Below are positions 53,867-61,959 of a DNA stretch of 64,000 bases, one piece after another. The position numbers and the translations under genes were made by a program. Position 1 is the first letter of the stretch. Each line of letters starts with the position of its first letter. The notes below the pieces were generated by a model that saw only the letters and a list, made by a program, of their open reading frames with translations, made no database searches and was not told the origin of the DNA. Origin of the DNA: Chitinophagaceae bacterium UBA4411. GTDB taxonomy: Bacteria > Bacteroidota > Bacteroidia > Chitinophagales > Chitinophagaceae. Location: contig DGQP01000016.1 of assembly GCA_002400415.1 (NCBI GenBank), forward strand, positions 186,001 to 250,000, given 5' to 3'.

Positions 53867-54289
53867 TTATGAGCCCTTTCGCTTACAGATAATCAACTCC
53901 TGATTGTTTCTGTCTGATATTTCTGTGGGGTGCAAACCCGGAGGTGCGACTACAATCTTCAGCGAATCGCCGTTCAGCTCATAACCAACACTCACAGGCG
54001 TGGGATTAGTAAGCGTGTCCTCTGACCGAATAATCAGCAACCTCGGGTTGGCGATGGTGTCCAACTTGAAGGAATACTTCATCTCCTTGCCGGTCTCGTC
54101 TGTGAAACTAAGTGTATCACCTTTGAAGACATACAGAAAAGATACATCTTTTTTGATGCCGTTCACGCTTTCTGTTTGTCCCAGCCAGGCTCCTTGAATG
54201 TTTTCCTTGTCTGTAGACGTTGCAGCATTCCCAGCGTCACTACATGATAAAGCGCAAACAAGTACCAATATGAAGAGATAAAGTTTCAT
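53867..54289 (-). CDS. TIGR03067-like domain lipoprotein
   Basis: The 140-residue protein has a lipoprotein signal with Cys at about 16 (CALSCSDAG). The mature part resembles TIGR03067: an opening like QGAWLGQTESVNGIKKDV, FKGDTLSFTDETGKEMKYSFKLD, then YELNGDSLKIVVAPPG and a closing LIICKRK. Those domains are small beta folds of unknown function. It stands alone in AT-rich DNA, anchored to the inner or outer membrane. Confidence 0.78.
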   Translation of the reverse strand: MKLYLFILVLVCALSCSDAGNAATSTDKENIQGAWLGQTESVNGIKKDVSFLYVFKGDTLSFTDETGKEMKYSFKLDTIANPRLLIIRSEDTLTNPTPVSVGYELNGDSLKIVVAPPGLHPTEISDRNNQELIICKRKGS

Positions 54290-54605
54290 AATGTTTTATT
54301 TTTAAACGCATAACTAAATGAAAGGTTACAAAATTGTAGTTTATCTATTAATTATAAAGCTCAAGAACAAATAACTCACAAAATAGAAGAGAGACGGCAC
54401 CACATACTAACCGACAACACTGCATAGGATTGGGTTTTAAGCAAGTGGGCAGACGAAAAAGCAATCGGCGGTCAGTTCTTTTATCAACTTTTACGGTTTG
54501 ACAGCCTAACGCCGACTTTTAGAAAAAATATAATCACGACAGACAAACATCTAACACTACCATAACGATTAGATAACTGGCCAAGCCCAACGCCACCCAA
54601 CATTT
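54290..54605. other. Gene-free AT-rich stretch
   Basis: Roughly 315 bases with no convincing coding frame. I see no strong hairpin or terminator. It contains sequence such as CGGTTTGACAGCCTAACGCCG, whose short arms could be remnants of recombination elements, though nothing is conclusive. It ends at the Crp/Fnr palindrome. Confidence 0.6.
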
Positions 54606-54621
54606 TTTGACAAATGACAAA
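54606..54621 (+). promoter_or_regulatory. Operator candidate 1 for the Crp/Fnr regulator
   Basis: TTTGACA-AA-TGACAAA is an imperfect 7+2+7 palindrome 33 bases before the regulator ATG. It matches operator 2 at all but two of its 16 positions. Confidence 0.65.
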
Positions 54622-54654
54622 TACCCGACAAACAACAATTTCTATCTTTACTGG

Positions 54655-55224
54655 ATGGAAAAATTTATAGATTACGTTTTGCAGTTTGGTAATTTGAACA
54701 AACAACAAATTGACCTTATTAAAAGCAAAGCAACAGAAATAGAACTTCACAAAGACGAGTATTTTTGGGAAGCAGGAAAGGCAGTTAAACAAATTGGTTT
54801 TTTGACTGACGGCCTTATTCGTGTATTTTTTTACAACAACAAAGGCGAGGAAATTACACGTTATTTTATTGATGAAAACCATTTGATTTTGTCAGGCAAT
54901 ACGGTTGATGAAATATATACGCCTTCCGAATATTTATCAGCAATTACCGGCTGCAAATTGGTTGTTTTTTCAAAACAAGACTGGAAAGAAGTTTGTCAAA
55001 CAATTATTGGTTGGGAAATTATTCTTCAAAAAATAGTTGCCAAACATCACAGCGAAAAAATTGCAAGACGAAGCGAATTGGTTTCACTAGACGGAACGGA
55101 ACGCTATCTTGATTTTATCCAAAAATTCCCCACATTGGTTAATCGTGTGCCATTATCTTACATCGCTTCTTATCTGGGAATTACGCAATCATCTTTAAGC
55201 AGAATAAGAAAAAATATCCGCTAA
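54655..55224 (+). CDS. Crp/Fnr family transcriptional regulator
   Basis: The 189-residue protein has a cyclic-nucleotide-binding-like beta domain (about 20-130, DEYFWEAGKAVKQIGFLTDGLIRVFFYNNKGEEITRYF) and a C-terminal HTH (about 150-189, VPLSYIASYLGITQSSLSRIRKNI). No Fnr Cys cluster is seen. The usual cAMP-contact residues are not obvious, so the ligand is unknown. I use the ATG at 54655, not a TTG within the palindrome (54607). Matching palindromes precede this gene and the next. Confidence 0.88.
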   Translation: MEKFIDYVLQFGNLNKQQIDLIKSKATEIELHKDEYFWEAGKAVKQIGFLTDGLIRVFFYNNKGEEITRYFIDENHLILSGNTVDEIYTPSEYLSAITGCKLVVFSKQDWKEVCQTIIGWEIILQKIVAKHHSEKIARRSELVSLDGTERYLDFIQKFPTLVNRVPLSYIASYLGITQSSLSRIRKNIR

Positions 55225-55232
55225 AATCACTT

Positions 55233-55248
55233 TTTGCCAAATGGCAAA
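55233..55248 (+). promoter_or_regulatory. Operator candidate 2 for the Crp/Fnr regulator
   Basis: TTTGCCA-AA-TGGCAAA has perfect 7-base arms. It lies between the regulator (ends 55224) and the aldo/keto reductase (starts 55304). Confidence 0.7.
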
Positions 55249-55303
55249 TGGTTTCATTTTTTATTGAACCAACTTTGTGATGTCAAATTAAAATCAGTAA
55301 AAA

Positions 55304-56278
55304 ATGAAAACCAGAAAATTAGGGAAAGGCGGATTAGAAGTATCTGAATTAGGCTTTGGCTGTATGGGATTAAGCTTCCCCAATGCACCAACAAAGGAAG
55401 AAAGCATCATCTTAATTCGTTCAGCAGTTGAACACGGCATTACGTTTTTTGACACAGCACAAGGTTATGGCAAAAACGAATTATTAGTTGGCGAAGCTCT
55501 TGAACCATTACGCAAAGAAGTAATAATTGCTACAAAGTTTGGTTTCAAAGACGGCAACGTCAGATTTGGTTTAGACAGTCGTCCCGAAACAATAAAAGCC
55601 GTTGCCGAAGCATCTTTGAAACGATTAAGAACAGACGTAATTGATTTGTTTTACCAACACAGACCAGACCCAAATGTCCCGGCAGAGGATGTTGCAGGAA
55701 CAGTTAAAGACTTGATTCAAGAAGGGAAAGTAAAATATTTCGGGCTTTCAGAACCAACTGCAGAAAACATTAAAAAAGCACATGCTGTTCTTCCAATTAC
55801 TGCCGTACAAAGTGAATATTCAATGTTCTATCGTGAGCCTGAAAACGAGATAATCCCCATACTGGATCAATTAGGGATTGGGTTCGTCCCTTTCAGTCCA
55901 TTAGGAAAAGGGTTTTTGACAGGCACAATACACGCCAACACTATATTTGAGGAAACCGACAGCAGGAATTTTTCACCCCGCTTCAATAAGGAGAATAGAG
56001 AGGCTAATCAATCATTAGTAGATCTGATTGTGGCCATTGCAGCAGATAAAAATATAACACCTGCACAAATTGCATTAGGCTGGTTATTAGCTCAACAAAA
56101 ATTTATAGTGCCAATTCCGGGAACCTCAAAATTACGCCGATTGCAGGAAAACACTGATGCAGTAAATGTGATATTAACAACGGATGAATTAAGTAAAATT
56201 AATTCTGCATTGAGCCAAATTAAAATTACCGGTGAACGCTATCCTATCCAAGCACAACAGACAACAGGAAAAAAATAA
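55304..56278 (+). CDS. Aldo/keto reductase
   Basis: The 324-residue AKR barrel has the cofactor and catalytic residues in place: ITFFDTAQGYGKNELLVGEAL (Asp, Tyr), IIATKFGF (Lys) and LFYQHRPDP (His). A C-terminal NADP segment, IPGTSKLRRLQEN, follows. It reduces aldehydes or ketones; the natural substrate is unknown. It is 80 bases after the Crp/Fnr gene, and operator 2 lies between them, so it is the likely target of that regulator. Confidence 0.92.
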   Translation: MKTRKLGKGGLEVSELGFGCMGLSFPNAPTKEESIILIRSAVEHGITFFDTAQGYGKNELLVGEALEPLRKEVIIATKFGFKDGNVRFGLDSRPETIKAVAEASLKRLRTDVIDLFYQHRPDPNVPAEDVAGTVKDLIQEGKVKYFGLSEPTAENIKKAHAVLPITAVQSEYSMFYREPENEIIPILDQLGIGFVPFSPLGKGFLTGTIHANTIFEETDSRNFSPRFNKENREANQSLVDLIVAIAADKNITPAQIALGWLLAQQKFIVPIPGTSKLRRLQENTDAVNVILTTDELSKINSALSQIKITGERYPIQAQQTTGKK

Positions 56279-56328
56279 AAATAATAAGACCTTCGATTTT
56301 CAGGGCAGAAAAAGATTTTAGTCCCGGC

Positions 56329-57435
56329 TTATAGCAATTCCTCCACACTCACTATTCGGACTTCAAGTGTTTTTCCTTTCAGATAAACACCCCCTAATGA
56401 TTCTGTGATAAACGGGTTTGAACCAACTGTTCTTAATAATACTTCTGATATTAACAGCGACTTGTTATAATCATTGCAAACACTCTGAATCCGGGCAGCC
56501 GTATTGAGTATATCTCCATGATAGGCAATATCTCTCTTTACCTCACCTATCTCCACTGCAGTTACTTTTCCTATATGCATTCCCGCCTTGAAATGCGGAA
56601 CAAATCCGTATTGCTCAGAATAATACTCTGACCGTTCAGAAAGTTGCTTTTTGCAGGCAAAATAAAAACGAATACTGGCAAAATCCCGGAGGCCTTCTTC
56701 AGCCCTCCATGTAACCACGATCTCATCTCCCACATACTGGTAGACTTCAGCATGGTGAGGCAATAAAACCTGGTTTATATCCAGAAAGCAATCCCGTATA
56801 AATGAACTGTATTTTATATGTCCGAGTTTTTCAGCCATTGTTGTTGAAGACTTCAAATCCATAAACATGAAAATCCGTTCTTCCTCCCGGGGATTCCTGT
56901 ATTTTCCCAACAATAAAGGAATAAGAACACCAGGCCCAAATTTTTTATTTACCTGGTTAATAAAACTGATTAAAATGTTCATGAAAAAATAATACACAAG
57001 CAGGATATAAAAAACATAACCCCAGGATCTGTCACTAAAAAGAAAACTTTCCGGAGAAATGGCCGGGAATAGGATATACCGGATAAACGCCAAAAGAAAC
57101 ATGAGTACAAAGAGAGATACAATTGTCTTAAATAAAATAATTTTACCAAGGGGCTTCTTCCTGAATATTCTTTTATCAAGAAAATAGTCGGTAACTCCAA
57201 GTACTGCCCCATAGAATAACCCAAGAAAGATAGCAGATAAAAGAACAGACTTAAATCCGGATACTGCTGTTATTTTATAAGTCTGCTGGATTGATAAGAA
57301 ATTGAGATGTAATAAAACGGCAAGAAGAACATTTGCAATAAGCCAGAAATTCATTCCGCTTGCTATATATGTAAGTACAGGAAACTGGGACGTGAATTTC
57401 CTTGCAAAGGCCGAATAACTGAAGTTCTTTGACAT
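56329..57435 (-). CDS. Membrane-bound class III adenylate/guanylate cyclase
   Basis: The 368-residue protein has four hydrophobic segments in the first 165 residues and a cyclase catalytic domain at about 185-355. The metal-binding Asp are in FMFMDLKSSTTMAEKLG and YQYVGDEIVVTW, and late motifs are AGMHIGKVTAVEIG and LNTAARIQ. It would make cAMP or cGMP at the inner face of the membrane. It lies convergent to the AKR gene. A link to the neighbouring Crp/Fnr protein is possible but not shown. Confidence 0.9.
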   Translation of the reverse strand: MSKNFSYSAFARKFTSQFPVLTYIASGMNFWLIANVLLAVLLHLNFLSIQQTYKITAVSGFKSVLLSAIFLGLFYGAVLGVTDYFLDKRIFRKKPLGKIILFKTIVSLFVLMFLLAFIRYILFPAISPESFLFSDRSWGYVFYILLVYYFFMNILISFINQVNKKFGPGVLIPLLLGKYRNPREEERIFMFMDLKSSTTMAEKLGHIKYSSFIRDCFLDINQVLLPHHAEVYQYVGDEIVVTWRAEEGLRDFASIRFYFACKKQLSERSEYYSEQYGFVPHFKAGMHIGKVTAVEIGEVKRDIAYHGDILNTAARIQSVCNDYNKSLLISEVLLRTVGSNPFITESLGGVYLKGKTLEVRIVSVEELL

Positions 57436-57642
57436 TATACTAGCTTATCAGAATATTATTACAAAATATATTTTTTTCTCCACTCTGTCAAAAGCAGAGC
57501 ACTCAGCAAACCGCAACAGCTAATTCAGCATTTATTTACTGCACTAATGAGGAAAAGAGAATTAGTATACAACAATCAGTAATTAGTATTAACATCCCCG
57601 TACACAGTCGGCCGACCTTTGTTTAAACAAATAAAAGTAAAA

Positions 57643-58521
57643 ATGAAAAAGTATTTCACATTAATTATCGGGCTGTTATTGCTATCAGGTTTTAAAACAG
57701 TTGCGGCACAAGAGAACAATAAAAAAGTAGTAATAGTTACAGGTTCAGCATCTGGTATCGGAAAAGCTACTTGTGAACTACTTGTTTCAGAAGGATACAT
57801 TGTTTATGGCGGAGATATTCAGGTTGAAAAAAACAGGTACCTGGATTCAATAGGCGGACATTCCCTTGTTTTAGATGTTACAAAAGAAGAACAAATAAAG
57901 GCCGGAGTTGAAAAAGTGATTAAGGAGCAGGGCAGAATAGATATACTATATAATAATGCGGGCTTTGGCATTATGGCTGCTGCCGAAGAAACAACCCTGG
58001 AAGATGCACAAAATTTAATGGATGTAAATGTATATGGGTATGTAAGAATGATAAAAGCCGTATTGCCTTATATGAGGCAACAAAAGTCCGGCCGAATCAT
58101 CAATACCACTTCAATGGGTGGAAAAATATACTTTCCCCTTGCCTCCTGGTATATCGCTTCTAAACATGCTTTGGAAGGATGGCTTGACGTTTTACGGTTA
58201 GAAGTAAAGAGTTTCGGAATCAGGGTCGTAATTATTGAACCCGGATTCATCAATACAAATTTTTACAATGTTTCAGGGTCTTATGGACAAAGATATTCTC
58301 AGAACTCTGCTTATGGTCATGTTTTTGAACCCATATTCAAAGCGAAACAACCAAAGATGTCGGAGCCGGTTGTAATAGCAAAGGTTGTGGAAAAGGCAAT
58401 TACAAAAAGACACCCTAAGACAAGGTATGTGAAGGGCAAAAATGGAAAAATGCTGATATGGATAAGAAGAACATTTGGTGATAAATTTTACGACAGGTTA
58501 ATAATGAAAAGGCTTAAATAA
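57643..58521 (+). CDS. Short-chain dehydrogenase/reductase with N-terminal signal sequence
   Basis: The 292-residue protein starts with MKKYFTLIIGLLLLSGFKTVAAQ, a typical export signal, followed directly by an SDR domain. Cofactor motif TGSASGIG (34-40), NNAG, catalytic Ser at about 157 and YxxxK as Tyr170/Lys174 (WYIASKHALE) are all intact. A dehydrogenase in the periplasm would lack NAD(P)H, so the segment may instead be an uncleaved anchor. It is the first gene of an SDR-SDR-membrane protein-AraC operon. I use the ATG at 57643; the frame extends to 57619. Confidence 0.88.
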   Translation: MKKYFTLIIGLLLLSGFKTVAAQENNKKVVIVTGSASGIGKATCELLVSEGYIVYGGDIQVEKNRYLDSIGGHSLVLDVTKEEQIKAGVEKVIKEQGRIDILYNNAGFGIMAAAEETTLEDAQNLMDVNVYGYVRMIKAVLPYMRQQKSGRIINTTSMGGKIYFPLASWYIASKHALEGWLDVLRLEVKSFGIRVVIIEPGFINTNFYNVSGSYGQRYSQNSAYGHVFEPIFKAKQPKMSEPVVIAKVVEKAITKRHPKTRYVKGKNGKMLIWIRRTFGDKFYDRLIMKRLK

Positions 58522-58541
58522 ATCAATTCAAAAAATTTAAT

Positions 58542-59357
58542 ATGAAAAAAGTAATCTTAATCACCGGGGCAAGCTCCGGAATGGGGAAGGAAACTGCAAA
58601 AAAATTAATTGAAGAAGGGCACAAGGTTTATACGGCAGCAAGGCGCATTGACAATATGGCCGATTTAAAGCAATTGGGTGGCCTGCCAATACAAATGGAT
58701 GTAACCAATGAAGCTGACATCCAAAAAGTAGTGGACACCATTATTAAATATGAAGGTAAGATTGATGTACTTTGGAACAATGCAGGCTATGGCCTTTATG
58801 GTTCAGTCGAAGATGTATCGCTTGACGAAGCCAGAAAACAAATGGAAGTGAATGTATTTGGAATAGCCGCGATGACACAACGGGTAGTTCCTCATATGCG
58901 AAAAGCGAGATCGGGTTTAATCATTAACACTTCTTCAATGGGGGGCAAAATGTATTTTCCGATGGGTGCATGGTATCATGCCAGCAAACATGCCGTTGAA
59001 GGGCTTAGCGATTGTCTTAGGTTAGAGTTAAAGGAATTCAATATTAAAGTAGTTGTGCTGGAGCCGGGATTTATTTCAACAGAATTTGGCTCTGTTTTAA
59101 TTGACAATTTCGAAAAGCTCCCTAAAAACAGTGCATACAAAAGCATGATGGACAAAATCATAGAGGGTACAAAGAAGTCGGCCCAGGGTAATGGGTCATC
59201 AAAACCCAGCGTAATTGCAAACACTGTTTCAAAAATCATTTCAACAAACAATCCTAAAACAAGATACAGAGTTGGTAAATTTGCAAAGCCAATGGTTTGG
59301 ATGAGAGTTTATCTTGGCGACAGGTTATTTGATAAAATTGTAATGAGTCAAATGTAA
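58542..59357 (+). CDS. Short-chain dehydrogenase/reductase (cytoplasmic)
   Basis: The 271-residue SDR has TGASSGMG (8-15), NNAGYGLYG and YxxxK as Tyr145/Lys149 (WYHASKHAVEG), without a signal sequence. It is clearly paralogous to the gene 20 bases upstream (shared SGxIINTTSMGGK-like stretch and C-terminal KTRYxxGK). It would reduce or oxidise a hydroxyl or keto group with NAD(P); substrate unknown. Confidence 0.92.
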   Translation: MKKVILITGASSGMGKETAKKLIEEGHKVYTAARRIDNMADLKQLGGLPIQMDVTNEADIQKVVDTIIKYEGKIDVLWNNAGYGLYGSVEDVSLDEARKQMEVNVFGIAAMTQRVVPHMRKARSGLIINTSSMGGKMYFPMGAWYHASKHAVEGLSDCLRLELKEFNIKVVVLEPGFISTEFGSVLIDNFEKLPKNSAYKSMMDKIIEGTKKSAQGNGSSKPSVIANTVSKIISTNNPKTRYRVGKFAKPMVWMRVYLGDRLFDKIVMSQM

Positions 59358-59361
59358 GATT

Positions 59362-59859
59362 ATGAACTTCTATAATCACACATCAGCATGGATTAAAGGC
59401 GAGCTATTTGAAGCTGCATTAATTCTTTCATTTGGCGTTGCCACCATGCTTGCAGGTTATTTGTTTTGGAAAACCGGAACAACGCCGTCTTCTAAAGCCT
59501 TGTTGCTGCCATTTGTAATTACAGGTATAATTTATGCCGCTATTGGTGGCGGAATGCTTGCTTCAAACTATAAACGGGCTAAAGAGTTTGCACCGACATT
59601 TCAGCAAGACAATAAAGCATTCATTCAATCCGAAAAGGCAAGAGTTGAGGGCTTTCAGTATGGTTATCTTATTTCAAAAATTGTGGCAACTGCATTTTTT
59701 GCCGGAACACTTCTTATTTTCTGGACTACTAAAAATCCGGCCGGGCAGGGCATTGGGATAGGGATTGCTCTCTTTGCTTTGGCAGGCTTGGTGGTTGATT
59801 ATTTTTCCCAGGAACGGGCAGACATCTATTACACAGCAATTTCAGAAGCATTGAAATAA
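59362..59859 (+). CDS. Hypothetical four-helix membrane protein
   Basis: The 165-residue protein has four hydrophobic segments (about 15-35, 45-65, 105-120 and 125-142) and the C-terminal motif LVVDYFSQERADIYYTAISE. It resembles the protein at 2116-2643 in size and layout. It begins 4 bases after the SDR stop, and the AraC gene starts 2 bases after its own stop, so it is an operon member. No named family recognised. Confidence 0.78.
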   Translation: MNFYNHTSAWIKGELFEAALILSFGVATMLAGYLFWKTGTTPSSKALLLPFVITGIIYAAIGGGMLASNYKRAKEFAPTFQQDNKAFIQSEKARVEGFQYGYLISKIVATAFFAGTLLIFWTTKNPAGQGIGIGIALFALAGLVVDYFSQERADIYYTAISEALK

Positions 59860-59861
59860 TT

Positions 59862-60770
59862 ATGAGTAACGTTATTCATATAGAAACTATTTCCGGCATG
59901 TATAAAATGCTTCCGCAGGCCACTGCGAAGCATCCTTTGGTGGCCGTCGTTGATTTCTCAAAATACCAGGAGCAGTTTAATTCGGGCATGAAAATTACCT
60001 TGGGTTTCTACTCCATTATGTTCAAGAATTTTTGTGCAAACAAAATGAAATACGGTCAGCAATCTTACGATTTTGATGACGGAAGTTTAATCTGCATGGC
60101 TCCGCGACAGGTAATAGCATTAGACGAACCTGTAAAGAAAAAAAATGCCATCAAAGGCTGGGGAGTTTTTTTTCATCCTGATTTAATCAGGGGTACTTCA
60201 TTAGGAAGAAAGATTAAGGAATATTCGTTCTTCTCATATGATACCAATGAAGCATTACATTTATCAGATAAAGAGAAACAAATCCTGAATGAAATTGTGC
60301 AAAAAATAAATTCCGAATTATCGGAGAACATTGATAAGCATAGCCAGGGACTCATTGTTTCAAACATTGAGTTACTGCTTAATTATTGTGCACGGTATTA
60401 CGACAGGCAATTCATCACACGGAAAACAGCGAACAGCGATATACTTGCAAAGGTTGAAGACGCATTGACAAAGTATTTTCAATCACCTGATCTTAGTGAA
60501 AAAGGGCTACCAACTGTTAAATATTTAGCTGACAAAGTTTTCCTTTCCCCCAATTATCTAAGTGATCTTTTGAAAAAAGAAACAGGTATGAATGCACAAG
60601 ACCGCATCCATTACTACCTGATTGAAGAAGCGAAAAATTTATTACTGAGTTCAGGCAAAAGCGTTGGAGAGCTGGCATTTTCATTGGGCTTTGAATATCC
60701 TCAATACTTCTCACGGCTGTTCAAATCCAAAACGGGTATGACACCGCTTGAATTCAGAAGTATGAATTAA
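59862..60770 (+). CDS. AraC family transcriptional regulator
   Basis: The 302-residue protein has an N-terminal sensing domain (about 1-175) and a C-terminal pair of HTH motifs (about 205-302: LADKVFLSPNYLSDLLKKETGMNAQDRIHYY and VGELAFSLGFEYPQYFSRLFKSKTGMTPLEF). It is the last gene of the SDR operon and probably regulates it, which would be autoregulation; the inducer is unknown. Confidence 0.92.
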   Translation: MSNVIHIETISGMYKMLPQATAKHPLVAVVDFSKYQEQFNSGMKITLGFYSIMFKNFCANKMKYGQQSYDFDDGSLICMAPRQVIALDEPVKKKNAIKGWGVFFHPDLIRGTSLGRKIKEYSFFSYDTNEALHLSDKEKQILNEIVQKINSELSENIDKHSQGLIVSNIELLLNYCARYYDRQFITRKTANSDILAKVEDALTKYFQSPDLSEKGLPTVKYLADKVFLSPNYLSDLLKKETGMNAQDRIHYYLIEEAKNLLLSSGKSVGELAFSLGFEYPQYFSRLFKSKTGMTPLEFRSMN

Positions 60771-60837
60771 CTAACGCTAAAACGAAAATACATGCAGCAG
60801 CTAACAAAAGTATTACTGGGATAGAGCAATTGAAACA

Positions 60838-60865
60838 CCTGCTATATGCTGCCATCAGTAGCAGG
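60838..60865. repeat. Inverted repeat in gene-free AT-rich edge
   Basis: CCTGCTA and TAGCAGG (7-base arms, 14 bases apart) lie after the AraC gene. The 293 bases from 60771 to 61063 hold no gene, only this hairpin and the terminator at 60966-61050. Confidence 0.5.
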
Positions 60866-60965
60866 CCGGGTTCGGCGAATAAGGCCAAGCGGTAGCACCA
60901 GACAGACAGTTATAAAGTATCCCATCTGAGCAATACCTGCTCATTACCATCCACTCCTCCTTTAC

Positions 60966-61050
60966 AACAAAAAGGCCACCCGGCAGTCAATTCAGCTTGA
61001 ACGCCTACATGCACATGAGAATGTTCAGTAAATACTGTAGCCAGGCGACC
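60966..61050 (-). terminator. Minus-strand terminator after the head-GIN gene
   Basis: On the minus strand an 11-pair stem (61050-61040 with 60984-60974), counting G-T pairs, encloses about 55 bases and is followed by TTTTTGTT. On the plus strand the same pairs become mismatches, so it works in one direction only. Confidence 0.6.
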
Positions 61051-61063
61051 TTTTTGTTCAGCG

Positions 61064-61780
61064 TCAGATCCTGACATTATTCATTCTCCGGGCCGTGGCC
61101 GTTCCCTTATTCACCACCTTGCCCAGCATATTGTCTTTTACTTTCAGTTCTTTTTCCGCATTCACTTCGGCTGAACCCACCCCGTGGTTATCAATATCCA
61201 TTTTCTGCACCAGGAAACCGGCGGCTTCAATACTGCCCACACTGTTATTTTTGATCAGCACGTTATCTGCCTTGCCCTGCAGTTTGATATTGCCTACGCT
61301 TTTGTTATCAATGGACAGCTGTTGTGCTGTGAGCTTCAGGTCCACATTGCCCACACTCTTATTATCCAGCTGCAGTTTATCAAAGCTGAGTGCCTGTTCG
61401 GATGAAACATTCCCGACGGTCTTCAGTTCCATCGTCTTCAGTGTTTTAAAACTGATATACACTTTCATTTTCTTTTTGCTGCTGATGTTCACATCCTTCT
61501 TCATACTGATCAGCAATTTTGATCCTTCATTCTTTACTTCAAATAATTCCTGCAGGTTATCTTCAGCCTCTATTTTCACTCCCTCACTGCTGCCCTGGGA
61601 TAATAATACACTGAAAATCCCGCTGACCTTCAGTTCGTCAAAGGATTTTACCGCCACATCTTTGGTGATCACATTCCCGCTGCCTTCGATCCGGGTTTTT
61701 TCTTTTCCATTTTCCTGCGCCTGTACAGTGGTTGCGCTGATGACAAGAGCCAGCAAAGCCGGCAAAACAAGTTTCTTCAT
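61064..61780 (-). CDS. Exported head-GIN (DUF2807) domain protein
   Basis: The 238-residue protein has a signal peptide (about 1-21, ending VQAQ) and a DUF2807/GIN adhesin-like right-handed beta-helix. Repeats of the form LQLDNKSVGNVDLKLTAQQ, LSIDNKSVGNIKLQGK, VLIKNNSVGSIEAAG give the pattern. Function unknown, periplasmic or surface. A 14-base palindrome (61816-61829) lies upstream, shared with the receptor gene at 47769. Confidence 0.88.
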   Translation of the reverse strand: MKKLVLPALLALVISATTVQAQENGKEKTRIEGSGNVITKDVAVKSFDELKVSGIFSVLLSQGSSEGVKIEAEDNLQELFEVKNEGSKLLISMKKDVNISSKKKMKVYISFKTLKTMELKTVGNVSSEQALSFDKLQLDNKSVGNVDLKLTAQQLSIDNKSVGNIKLQGKADNVLIKNNSVGSIEAAGFLVQKMDIDNHGVGSAEVNAEKELKVKDNMLGKVVNKGTATARRMNNVRI

Positions 61781-61815
61781 GACTGGTTGGTTTTGTTAGT
61801 TGAACAATTAATTAG

Positions 61816-61829
61816 ACGAAATATTTCGT
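61816..61829 (-). promoter_or_regulatory. Palindromic operator candidate upstream of the head-GIN gene
   Basis: ACGAAATATTTCGT is a perfect 14-base palindrome 35 bases before the start codon. It matches 47799-47812 upstream of the receptor gene. Confidence 0.65.
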
Positions 61830-61930
61830 AGAACGAAGGAAACGGGATTCTGTTACATTTTTTTTCAAATTCATGGTAAATGGTACACAAAAAGGCTGAA
61901 CGGCAGCCTTTTACCACCTGCTTTTTTACG

Positions 61931-61938
61931 GATATTTG
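61931..61938 (+). promoter_or_regulatory. -7 element of the flavin reductase gene
   Basis: GATATTTG, one mismatch from TAnnTTTG, lies 21 bases before the ATG at 61960. It argues against the in-frame TTG at 61936, which lies inside the element. Confidence 0.4.
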
Positions 61939-61959
61939 CCCGGTTCAAACTCCCGCTAT

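Noticed and set aside
61095..61799. 234-codon open frame on the plus strand, Ser/Thr/Phe-rich
   Set aside because: It is antisense to the head-GIN gene, whose signal peptide and repeats are convincing; the low-complexity composition follows from the repeat codons.
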